The notes beneath the pieces are model-generated. The model did not search any database, was not told the DNA's origin, and worked only from the letters and a program-made list of their open reading frames with translations. A stretch of DNA of 6,393 bases from an uncultured Anaerotruncus sp. (lineage in GTDB: Bacteria; Bacillota; Clostridia; Oscillospirales; Ruminococcaceae): the NCBI GenBank assembly GCA_910586875.1, contig CAJUJI010000084.1, forward strand, positions 6,058 through 12,450, read 5' to 3'. Shown piece by piece: positions 1 through 3,953 of this stretch (positions are counted from its first letter, which is position 1; each line of letters opens with the position of its first letter). The translations under genes were made by a program, and so were the position numbers.

Positions 1-30
1 ACAAGGGATACCGACAACGAAAGGCGGCAG

Positions 31-55
31 CCACTTCCTTTTGCAAAGGAGGTGG
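31..55 (+). promoter_or_regulatory. Hairpin sequestering the peptide ribosome binding site (copy 1)
   Basis: Bases 31-41 pair with 45-55 to form an 11-bp stem with one G-U pair and a 3-nt loop. The 3' arm contains the whole AAAGGAGG Shine-Dalgarno, which sits 7 nt before the ATG at 60. Locking a strong ribosome binding site in a leader hairpin is a known trait of type I toxin mRNAs. In copies 2 and 3 the same pairing is kept as a 9-bp stem. Confidence 0.75.
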
Positions 56-59
56 TTTT

Positions 60-128
60 ATGGAACCGATCTACATAGTCATGATATTATATCTGATTTT
101 GGCGATTATCCATGAAATAAAAAATTAG
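60..128 (+). CDS. 22-aa hydrophobic peptide, candidate type I toxin, copy 1
   Basis: The ORF is 22 codons plus TAG, starting MEPIYIVMILYL and ending HEIKN. Residues 4-17 are an unbroken hydrophobic run without charge and the tail is charged, so it fits a short membrane-inserting helix. An AGGAGG site lies 7 nt before the ATG. Compared with copies 2 and 3, 14 of 22 residues are identical. At least five of the codon differences are synonymous (Glu2, Ile4, Ile9, Leu12, Leu14), and most replacements are conservative (V/I, I/L, K/R). This pattern indicates selection on a translated product. Size and layout resemble known type I toxins such as Ibs, TisB or AapA, but I see no sequence match to a named family. 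Membrane toxicity is inferred. Confidence 0.7.
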   Translation: MEPIYIVMILYLILAIIHEIKN

Positions 129-197
129 CCGCCCTGGTCCAAAGGATGCGGCTAATTTTTTAGCAATCTCTTAGGGCTGCCGTCTGTCGGTGCCCCT
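117..197 (-). ncRNA. Convergent small RNA, candidate antitoxin RNA, copy 1
   Basis: A - strand promoter (TTGCAT, 17 bp, TAGAAT) predicts a start near 197 with RNA beginning AGGGGCACCG. The RNA would fold a 5' hairpin (CCG-ACAGA-CGG closed by flanking G and C pairs), pass a short A-rich linker, and end at the 14-bp hairpin 119-161 read into the T-rich tract near 117. It is about 80 nt long. It is antisense to the terminator and last codons of the peptide ORF, so its complementarity to the peptide mRNA is 3'-end overlap, as in convergent Bacillus type I pairs. Ends are predicted from promoter and terminator only. Confidence 0.55.
119..161. terminator. Bidirectional terminator hairpin shared by peptide mRNA and small RNA (copy 1)
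   Basis: Bases 119-132 pair with 148-161 in a perfect 14-bp stem (GCCGC/GCGGC core). An A run on one side and a T run on the other lets it act on both strands. The peptide stop codon TAG (126-128) lies inside the 5' arm. The hairpin core TAGCCGC/GCGGCTA recurs in copies 2 and 3 and, as TAGCCG/CGGCTA, in the solo RNA at 3981-4015. Confidence 0.75.
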
Positions 198-203
198 AGA
201 TTT

Positions 204-232
204 ATTCTAGCACAGCATTTATAAAAATGCAA
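204..232 (-). promoter_or_regulatory. Promoter for copy 1 small RNA
   Basis: On the - strand TTGCAT (227-232) is followed by a 17-bp spacer and TAGAAT (204-209). The spacer ends in TGC, giving an extended -10 (TGC-TAGAAT). The same TGC-TANAAT arrangement recurs at 3639-3667 and 3919-3947. The predicted start is near 197, at the element end. Confidence 0.7.
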
Positions 233-254
233 GGGCTAACTTCCCTGCTATAGC

Positions 255-289
255 AACAAAGCGCTCTGGTTTCACCAGAGCGCTTTGTT
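255..289. terminator. Strong hairpin terminator downstream of the 365-aa secreted protein gene
   Basis: Bases 255-270 pair perfectly with 274-289 (16 bp, 3-nt loop). The hairpin ends 15 nt beyond the TAA of the - strand gene. A/T-rich ends on both arms make it potentially bidirectional, and it insulates the gene from the small element on its left. Confidence 0.85.
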
Positions 290-304
290 TATAGTTCCTG
301 ATTA

Positions 305-1402
305 TTATTCGATGTCAAGTGCGATATCGGACAGAACGTAGGTGCCCAGGGTACGGGTCTTGATGGTCCAGCCAGCAATACCAGTAGTGGTGTCGTTGTC
401 CTCGTCAAAGGTGAAGGTGCTGGTGATATCGGTCAAGCTGCCGTCAGCGTTGATGCGATACAGGTAGCAATCCTCCGGATTCGGAACCCAGTTGTCATCC
501 TCATCCCACGGGATACCCAGGGTCAGGGTTGCACGAGAGGTAGACGGAATGGTGCGGTTGCCAACGAAATCATAGAACCACAGGTCAGCGTCTGCCGGAT
601 CGCCGTACTCGTTGATGATGCTCCAGTTTGCAGAGGTGGACAGTTTCGCATAGAATTTGTCAGCGTCGTCGTCAGCGTTGAAGTACAGAGCTGCACGGTC
701 GTCGCCATAAACGATGGTGTTCTCCTCGTTGGACTCAGCCTTGAAGATGAATCCATCGCCTTCCTCAACATCTACGTCTTCACCATCGAATTGTTTGTTC
801 TCAACCCAGAAGGTCAGATTAAAGGTCAATTTTGCACCAGTATCAATGGTGTTGCCAACACTATTAAAAGTGCCATTATCATATTTATTTGAAGCACTCT
901 TCTTTGGCTTAATGGTTACTTCAATTTTTGCTTTCTTTTCACCATCATCAAAGGTCTGATTAGTAGTTACTTTAAACCAAGCGGTCCTGCCTTTTTTATC
1001 TTTAATATTAAAGTCCTCATCCTTGTTCTTTTCAGTCACAATGCTGATAGACTTAATCAGAGATTTACCGCTGCCATCCTTGTCATAAGAAACTTTGAAC
1101 AAATTCTTATCTCCAAGCTGATTGATACCAACTGGATTTGTTAAAGAAAAATCACTATTGGTACCGGAACCCTTAAAGATTAGATTATCTAGATCTTCAA
1201 TCGGAATCCAATAAGTAGAATCAGGACGAATTGCGTCAAAGGATGCAGAACCCCTATTCGCCGATGTTACAATGTTTTCATAAACTCCTGCGCTTTCAGT
1301 GATATCTTCCTGGTCATCCAGATATGCAGTAACCGCGAACGACTGAACTGCCATGCTTGCTACCATCGCGCACGCCAGTACGGATGCAAATAGCTTTTTC
1401 AT
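305..1402 (-). CDS. Secreted protein of unknown function, paralogue A (365 aa)
   Basis: I chose the ATG at 1402 because AGGGAGG lies 8 nt upstream and translation there begins with a clean signal peptide (KK, hydrophobic core, likely cleavage after SFA at residue 23). A longer frame to 1459 would hide the signal behind 19 residues and begins within the mRNA leader. The mature protein is acidic, beta-rich in appearance and has no second membrane segment or recognised domain. It shares landmarks with the 485-aa neighbour: NEENTI (225-230), KLST (253-256), a DFVGN...STSRA stretch (278-291) and KTRTLGTY near the C-terminus (348-355). These define a conserved C-terminal module. The 5' two-thirds are much more AT-rich than the 3' third. 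Tandem TAA stops end the gene. It is exported, and its role in the envelope or medium is unknown. Confidence 0.85.
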   Translation of the reverse strand: MKKLFASVLACAMVASMAVQSFAVTAYLDDQEDITESAGVYENIVTSANRGSASFDAIRPDSTYWIPIEDLDNLIFKGSGTNSDFSLTNPVGINQLGDKNLFKVSYDKDGSGKSLIKSISIVTEKNKDEDFNIKDKKGRTAWFKVTTNQTFDDGEKKAKIEVTIKPKKSASNKYDNGTFNSVGNTIDTGAKLTFNLTFWVENKQFDGEDVDVEEGDGFIFKAESNEENTIVYGDDRAALYFNADDDADKFYAKLSTSANWSIINEYGDPADADLWFYDFVGNRTIPSTSRATLTLGIPWDEDDNWVPNPEDCYLYRINADGSLTDITSTFTFDEDNDTTTGIAGWTIKTRTLGTYVLSDIALDIE

Positions 1403-1447
1403 ATGTGTTTCCTCCCTTTGTATTTTCAGTTTTTGTACCAGCAAAAA

Positions 1448-1463
1448 AGATTCCTCCAAATCT
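1448..1463 (-). promoter_or_regulatory. Leader hairpin with a TGGAGG loop before paralogue A
   Basis: In the - strand mRNA, AGATT pairs with AATCT and presents the hexaloop TGGAGG. A weaker outer pairing (GTAC...GTAC region) encloses it. A GGA in a hexaloop resembles CsrA-type binding sites, and the other paralogue's leader also displays GGA in hairpin loops. There is no direct evidence of the binding protein. Confidence 0.35.
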
Positions 1464-1477
1464 CCCCTGCTGTACCT

Positions 1478-1506
1478 ATTATACCCAAATTATTTTCCTA
1501 TGTCAA
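1478..1506 (-). promoter_or_regulatory. Consensus sigma-A promoter of paralogue A
   Basis: On the - strand TTGACA (1501-1506), a 17-bp spacer and TATAAT (1478-1483) match the consensus at all 12 positions. The predicted start near 1471 gives a leader of about 70 nt. Confidence 0.92.
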
Positions 1507-1513
1507 GGGTTTT

Positions 1514-1562
1514 TGTAACCATTTTGTAACTTTTTTCTGGGTTTTTGTAACCGAATTGTTAC
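1514..1562 (+). promoter_or_regulatory. Two WalR-like direct-repeat boxes upstream of paralogue A
   Basis: On the + strand TGTAAC (1514-1519) and TGTAAC (1525-1530) are 5 bp apart, then TGTAAC (1546-1551) and TGTTAC (1557-1562) are again 5 bp apart. Half-site starts are 11, 21 and 11 bp apart, so all face about the same side of the helix, and the set ends 7 bp from the -35 box. The arrangement matches the published WalR consensus TGTWAH-N5-TGTWAH. Related OmpR-family regulators such as PhoP use similar 11-bp-phased repeats, so the regulator's identity is inferred. Confidence 0.6.
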
Positions 1563-1609
1563 TTTCGTGTGGAAATTGTGTGCAAATTGTAAATCTCTGT
1601 TGACAATAG

Positions 1610-1643
1610 AACAGGGCGTCCGTGGAGAGCCGGACGCCCTGTT
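1610..1643. terminator. Terminator of the 485-aa secreted protein gene
   Basis: A 13-bp perfect stem pairs 1610-1622 with 1631-1643 around an 8-nt loop (1623-1630). It starts 23 nt beyond the - strand TAA. Six T follow on the + strand, while the - strand tract is weaker, so it may act both ways. Read on the - strand the loop is GCTCTCCA, complementary to TGGAGAGC in the same mRNA's 5' leader. Confidence 0.85.
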
Positions 1644-1665
1644 TTTTAAAAAACTAATTCAATAA

Positions 1666-3123
1666 TTAGCGGCCAGTGCCAGGATTATCCTTGCCGGTAT
1701 CCTCGGTTGGCTTTTCATCCGGAGCCTCACCCTCAGCCTCTTCGAAAGCTTCCTCAGACGGAGCCTTCTCAGCGATGATATAGGTGCCCAGGGTACGGGT
1801 CTTTGTGGTGTACACAAAGTCGCCATCCTCGTTCTCACCAGCGGTGAACTTGTCGGTTACGTCGATCAGACGGCCGTCCAGGATCGCCTTAGCCAGCTCA
1901 ACCTCGGTGGAAGCAGCCAGAGTCGCATCGTCAGCAACCTGATAGATCACTACGGACTCAGGATCAACGGTGTACTCGTCATCGGTGTCGATGAACGGGC
2001 AGAACAGCTCGAGAACTGCACGAGAAGTGGAGGAGATCTTCGGATTGCCTACGAAATCAAATACGAAAGCATCCTGATCGTCGAACAGCTGCGCATAGGT
2101 AGCGTTCGGCCACTTGGTGGACAGTTTCGGGAAGTACTTCGCAACGTCAGAATCAGCGGTGAAGGTCAGGCGAGCCAGGTCACGGTTCTCGTCGGTCCAC
2201 AGAACAGTGTTCTCCTCGTTCTTGACAGGTTTTACCATGATGCCGCCGGTGCCAGCCATGAACTCAGTGTCATCAGTCGTATCGGTGGTGTTGTACATCC
2301 AGGTAGCGCCGATCTCCTCGAACTTCTTGGAAGCGGTGCCCTTGGTCATGCCGTATGGGTTGTCCTTCTTGTCAACTTTAACCTTCAGGTCAAAGGAAAC
2401 CTTGAACTCGTCATCGGTCATGTTGTCAGCCAGCTCGACCTTAACAAAGGAGTTACGGCCGGTGGTGCGGAATGCAGGAGAATTGCCGTTGATCATAACC
2501 AGCGGATCGCTGAAGCGTTTCTCAACAACAGAAACCTTCTTGATCTGCTTCGCGCCCTCACCCTTGGAAACGTCGAACTTGAAGACGTCCAGATCAGAGA
2601 AAGGAGCCTTGATCATGAAGTAAATGCTCTTGCCAGGTTTTACGCCGTCTTTACCATTCTGGTCGCCATCCTCAACCAGTGCAACCGGATAGAGGATCTC
2701 GTTGATGTCGTTCTGCCAGTCACCGATGTAAACGGTGCTATCAGAACCAGCATTGTTGACTTCCATAGTGATGTTTGCAGACGGATTTACTCTGGTAACA
2801 GTGATACCATCGAACGCAGCGCCCCAAGCAACGGTCAGAGCAGCCGAACGAGTGGAAGTGGTGTAAGCAGTAACGTTGTAGTCGCCGCCCAGAACCTCAT
2901 CAACAGCTTCACCCAGGGAGATAGCCAGCGGAACGCCAGCCTCTTTAGCGACCTCAACAGAAGTCCCATTAACACTGAATGTTGCCTTAGCAGCATCAGG
3001 ATTGATTCTAAAAGTAGCTCTCTCACCAACAGCAGAGTCAGAAACACTGCCAGCAGCGAAAGCAGAAACGGCCATCGAAGCCACCATAGCGGTAGCCAGG
3101 CCAAGAGAAATAAGCTTTCTCAT
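1666..3123 (-). CDS. Secreted protein of unknown function, paralogue B (485 aa)
   Basis: The ATG at 3123 is preferred: AGGAGG lies 9 nt upstream and the protein opens with a typical signal peptide (RK, hydrophobic core, cleavage expected after SAFA near residue 23). Starting at the frame's first ATG (3180) would add 19 residues ahead of the signal. The mature part is rich in Asp/Glu, Thr and Val, with no further membrane segment. It shares NEENT (302-306), KLST (333-336), DFVGNPKISSTSRA (356-369) and TKTRTLGTY (440-448) with the 365-aa neighbour. It has an extra N-terminal region (about 30-150) and a Glu/Pro-rich tail. The protein ends DNPGTGR, a motif that in related Clostridia often precedes a C-terminal membrane anchor, but no anchor follows. 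A released or wall-associated protein is likely, and its function is unknown. Confidence 0.88.
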   Translation of the reverse strand: MRKLISLGLATAMVASMAVSAFAAGSVSDSAVGERATFRINPDAAKATFSVNGTSVEVAKEAGVPLAISLGEAVDEVLGGDYNVTAYTTSTRSAALTVAWGAAFDGITVTRVNPSANITMEVNNAGSDSTVYIGDWQNDINEILYPVALVEDGDQNGKDGVKPGKSIYFMIKAPFSDLDVFKFDVSKGEGAKQIKKVSVVEKRFSDPLVMINGNSPAFRTTGRNSFVKVELADNMTDDEFKVSFDLKVKVDKKDNPYGMTKGTASKKFEEIGATWMYNTTDTTDDTEFMAGTGGIMVKPVKNEENTVLWTDENRDLARLTFTADSDVAKYFPKLSTKWPNATYAQLFDDQDAFVFDFVGNPKISSTSRAVLELFCPFIDTDDEYTVDPESVVIYQVADDATLAASTEVELAKAILDGRLIDVTDKFTAGENEDGDFVYTTKTRTLGTYIIAEKAPSEEAFEEAEGEAPDEKPTEDTGKDNPGTGR

Positions 3124-3157
3124 TGGTAAATTCCTCCTAAAAAATTCAGTTTTCATA

Positions 3158-3228
3158 AACAGGGGCGCTCTCCAACACACCCTATTTACCCTGTTATTAA
3201 AAGGGTTTGCTCTCCAACATTCCCTTTT
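3158..3228 (-). promoter_or_regulatory. Two leader hairpins with repeated TGTTGGAGAGC loops
   Basis: The leader of paralogue B carries two hairpins in mRNA sense. The upstream stem pairs AAAAGGG with CCCTTTT (3222-3228 with 3199-3205). The downstream stem pairs AACAGGG with CCCTGTT (3189-3195 with 3158-3164), or alternatively AACAG/CTGTT plus GGGTG/CGCCC. Both loops contain the identical 11-mer TGTTGGAGAGC (coordinates 3209-3219 and 3167-3177). Repeated, loop-displayed GGA motifs suggest a binding site for an RNA-binding protein or an RNA partner. The 3' terminator loop is an 8-nt complement. Confidence 0.5.
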
Positions 3229-3237
3229 ATATTGCTA

Positions 3238-3266
3238 AGTATATCCAATGCAGGAAGATTTGTCAA
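3238..3266 (-). promoter_or_regulatory. Sigma-A promoter of paralogue B
   Basis: On the - strand TTGACA (3261-3266), a 17-bp spacer and TATACT (3238-3243). The predicted start near 3231 gives a leader of about 108 nt containing two hairpins. Confidence 0.9.
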
Positions 3267-3273
3267 GTGTTTT

Positions 3274-3321
3274 TGTAACTCTTTTGTAACTTTTTTCTTT
3301 TAATTGTTACCGAATTGTAAT
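3274..3321 (+). promoter_or_regulatory. Two WalR-like direct-repeat boxes upstream of paralogue B
   Basis: On the + strand TGTAAC (3274-3279) N5 TGTAAC (3285-3290), then TGTTAC (3305-3310) N5 TGTAAT (3316-3321). All four half-sites fit TGTWAH, starts are 11, 20 and 11 bp apart, and the set ends 7 bp from the -35 box. The geometry is almost the same as upstream of paralogue A, so the two genes are probably co-regulated. Confidence 0.6.
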
Positions 3322-3358
3322 AACTCTCCGCGATTTGTAGAAATTTCTTCCCCGACTC

Positions 3359-3386
3359 TTGATTTTTTTCCTATTATATATATAAT
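3359..3386 (+). promoter_or_regulatory. Promoter for copy 2 small RNA
   Basis: TTGATT (3359-3364), a 16-bp spacer and TATAAT (3381-3386). The predicted start at about 3393 coincides with the AGGGATACC end of the element. Confidence 0.75.
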
Positions 3387-3392
3387 AAGAAT

Positions 3393-3475
3393 AGGGATAC
3401 CGCAAAGCGGCAGCCCTAAGTTAGTGCTAAGAAATAGCCGCTACCATTGGAGCTGGGGCGGCTATTTTCTTATTT
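3393..3475 (+). ncRNA. Convergent small RNA, candidate antitoxin RNA, copy 2
   Basis: From the TATAAT promoter the RNA begins AGGGATACCGC. It folds a 5' hairpin (CCGC-AAA-GCGG inside GGG/CCC with an ATA/CAG internal loop), then a linker, and ends at hairpin 3432-3467 followed by TTTTCTTATTT. Length is about 83 nt. It is antisense to the terminator and about the last four codons of the peptide gene. Its 5' leader is nearly the same sequence as the peptide mRNA's leader rather than its complement, which is unusual for an antisense pair. Confidence 0.55.
3432..3467. terminator. Shared bidirectional terminator hairpin, copy 2
   Basis: AAATAGCCGC (3432-3441) pairs with GCGGCTATTT (3458-3467), 10 bp. 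The peptide stop codon overlaps one arm. The T-rich tract is stronger on the + strand, favouring termination of the small RNA, and leakier for the peptide mRNA. Confidence 0.65.
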
Positions 3476-3530
3476 CGCGGATTAGCTCTAATAACAAATA
3501 TAAAATTGCTATTATGTAAATCGGCTCCAT
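3462..3530 (-). CDS. 22-aa hydrophobic peptide, candidate type I toxin, copy 2
   Basis: The 22-codon ORF begins MEPIYIIAILYL and ends LIREIRK. The hydrophobic run covers residues 4-14, interrupted by Glu15, and continues with Leu16-Ile17 before a basic tail. AGGAGG (3539-3544) lies 8 nt before the ATG but is paired in a leader hairpin. The peptide is identical to copy 3 and 14/22 identical to copy 1. A convergent RNA gene overlaps its 3' end. The likely role, by analogy with short type I toxins, is membrane insertion held in check by the RNA. No named family is recognised, and function is inferred from layout. Confidence 0.72.
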   Translation of the reverse strand: MEPIYIIAILYLLLELIREIRK

Positions 3531-3536
3531 AAGCGT

Positions 3537-3558
3537 CACCTCCTTAAAAAAGGAAGTG
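3537..3558 (-). promoter_or_regulatory. Hairpin sequestering the peptide ribosome binding site (copy 2)
   Basis: In mRNA sense CACTTCCTT pairs with AAGGAGGTG (9 bp, one G-U) around a 4-nt loop. The 3' arm is the Shine-Dalgarno. The same structure occurs at 31-55 and 3818-3839. Confidence 0.75.
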
Positions 3559-3592
3559 GCTGCCGCCTTGCCTTGGGGTATCCCTTGTGCAG

Positions 3593-3621
3593 AGTATACC
3601 ATAAATTTACCAGCGCCGCAA
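3593..3621 (-). promoter_or_regulatory. Promoter for copy 2 peptide mRNA
   Basis: On the - strand TTGCGG (3616-3621), a 17-bp spacer and TATACT (3593-3598). The predicted start near 3586-3588 lies at the ACAAGGGATACC end of the element. Confidence 0.7.
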
Positions 3622-3638
3622 ATTTTTTATGGTGCTGC

Positions 3639-3667
3639 TTGCATTCGTGTAGGGGCTATGCTACAAT
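3639..3667 (+). promoter_or_regulatory. Promoter for copy 3 small RNA
   Basis: TTGCAT (3639-3644), a 17-bp spacer and TACAAT (3662-3667) with an extended -10 TGC just before it. The predicted start at about 3674 is the A of AGGGATACC. Confidence 0.75.
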
Positions 3668-3673
3668 AAAAAC

Positions 3674-3756
3674 AGGGATACCGCAAAGCGGCAGCCCGAA
3701 GTTTTGGTTAGAAAAATAGCCGCAACCTTTGGACCGGGGCGGCTATTTTCTTATTT
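3674..3756 (+). ncRNA. Convergent small RNA, candidate antitoxin RNA, copy 3
   Basis: The RNA starts AGGGATACCGC, folds the same CCGC-AAA-GCGG hairpin as copy 2, and ends at hairpin 3713-3749 with a TTTTCTTATTT tail. It is about 83 nt and is antisense to the peptide mRNA 3' end. The linker between the hairpins differs from copy 2, which could set specificity between the two neighbouring pairs. Confidence 0.55.
3713..3749. terminator. Shared bidirectional terminator hairpin, copy 3
   Basis: AAAATAGCCGC (3713-3723) pairs with GCGGCTATTTT (3739-3749), 11 bp. The peptide TAG overlaps one arm. The loop sequence differs from copy 2, though the stem core TAGCCGC/GCGGCTA is unchanged. Confidence 0.65.
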
Positions 3757-3811
3757 CGCGGATTAGCTCTAATAACAAATATAAAATTGCTATTATGTAA
3801 ATCGGCTCCAT
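3743..3811 (-). CDS. 22-aa hydrophobic peptide, candidate type I toxin, copy 3
   Basis: The ORF is identical at the nucleotide level to the peptide gene of copy 2, with the same AGGAGG site 8 nt before the ATG and the same sequestering hairpin. It has its own - strand promoter (TTGCGA, 17 bp, TACAAT). Two adjacent identical peptide genes with separately diverged control RNAs suggest redundancy or dosage selection. Function is inferred as for the other copies. Confidence 0.72.
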   Translation of the reverse strand: MEPIYIIAILYLLLELIREIRK

Positions 3812-3817
3812 AAGCGT

Positions 3818-3839
3818 CACCTCCTTAAAAAAGGAAGTG
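3818..3839 (-). promoter_or_regulatory. Hairpin sequestering the peptide ribosome binding site (copy 3)
   Basis: The sequence matches that of copy 2, and the 9-bp stem closes over AAGGAGGTG. Confidence 0.75.
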
Positions 3840-3873
3840 GCTGCCGCCTTGCCTTGGGGTATCCCTTGTCCAA

Positions 3874-3902
3874 ATTGTACCACACAACCGTGTGCATCGC
3901 AA
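3874..3902 (-). promoter_or_regulatory. Promoter for copy 3 peptide mRNA
   Basis: On the - strand TTGCGA (3897-3902), a 17-bp spacer and TACAAT (3874-3879). The predicted start near 3867-3869 lies at the ACAAGGGATACC end. Confidence 0.72.
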
Positions 3903-3918
3903 GATTTTTGCGGAGCAC

Positions 3919-3947
3919 TTGTATTTGCGCAAATACTATGCTAAAAT
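3919..3947 (+). promoter_or_regulatory. Promoter for solo small RNA
   Basis: TTGTAT (3919-3924), a 17-bp spacer and TAAAAT (3942-3947). The block CTATGCTAAAATAAAAA closely matches CTATGCTACAATAAAAA upstream of the copy 3 small RNA, so the two promoters are probably related by descent. Confidence 0.7.
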
Positions 3948-3953
3948 AAAAAA

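Larger units (their letters stand above)
1..198 (+). repeat. Small peptide/RNA element, copy 1 (inverted ends)
   Basis: This is a ~200-bp element whose ends are inverted copies of each other. AGGGATACC at the left faces GGTGCCCCT at the right, ACCGACA (10-16) pairs with TGTCGGT (185-191), and CGGCAGCC (25-32) pairs with GGCTGCCG (175-182). Two more copies lie at about 3393-3588 and 3674-3869 in the opposite orientation. Inside are a strong ribosome binding site, a 22-codon ORF and a terminator-like hairpin in the same order as in the other copies. The promoter for the peptide mRNA would lie left of base 1, outside the window. The most likely reading is a type I toxin-antitoxin-like unit. A MITE is less likely because each end carries, or faces, a promoter. 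Confidence 0.75.
3393..3588 (-). repeat. Small peptide/RNA element, copy 2
   Basis: This is the same element as at 1-198, in opposite orientation. GGGATACC (3394-3401) faces GGTATCCC (3577-3584), and an inner CGGCAGCC/GGCTGCCG pair is kept. The peptide-side part (about 3458-3588) is almost identical to copy 3, 281 bp to the right, while the linker of the small RNA and the outer promoters differ. The pair therefore looks like a tandem duplication whose control regions have since diverged. Confidence 0.8.
3674..3869 (-). repeat. Small peptide/RNA element, copy 3
   Basis: This is a tandem neighbour of copy 2 in the same orientation, with the same inverted ends (AGGGATACC and GGTATCCCT). The peptide ORF and its leader are essentially identical to copy 2. 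The small-RNA linker is changed and both outer promoters are unrelated in sequence yet keep 17-bp spacers. Confidence 0.8.

Noticed and set aside
1403..1459. Extended start for paralogue A at 1459 (and likewise 3180 for paralogue B)
   Set aside because: The extensions place about 19 residues before the signal peptide, lie in the mRNA leaders with their hairpins, and lack a suitably placed ribosome site. The internal ATGs have strong ones.
523..3104. Other frames overlapping the two secreted-protein genes on either strand
   Set aside because: They lack ribosome sites and conserved motifs, while the chosen frames have signal peptides, matched promoters and shared paralogue motifs.
3393..3869. 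The repeated elements as MITEs or insertion-sequence fragments
   Set aside because: They have inverted ends and several copies, but I see no target-site duplication at either copy and no transposase. Spaced promoters at each visible end and a conserved peptide gene fit gene pairs better.
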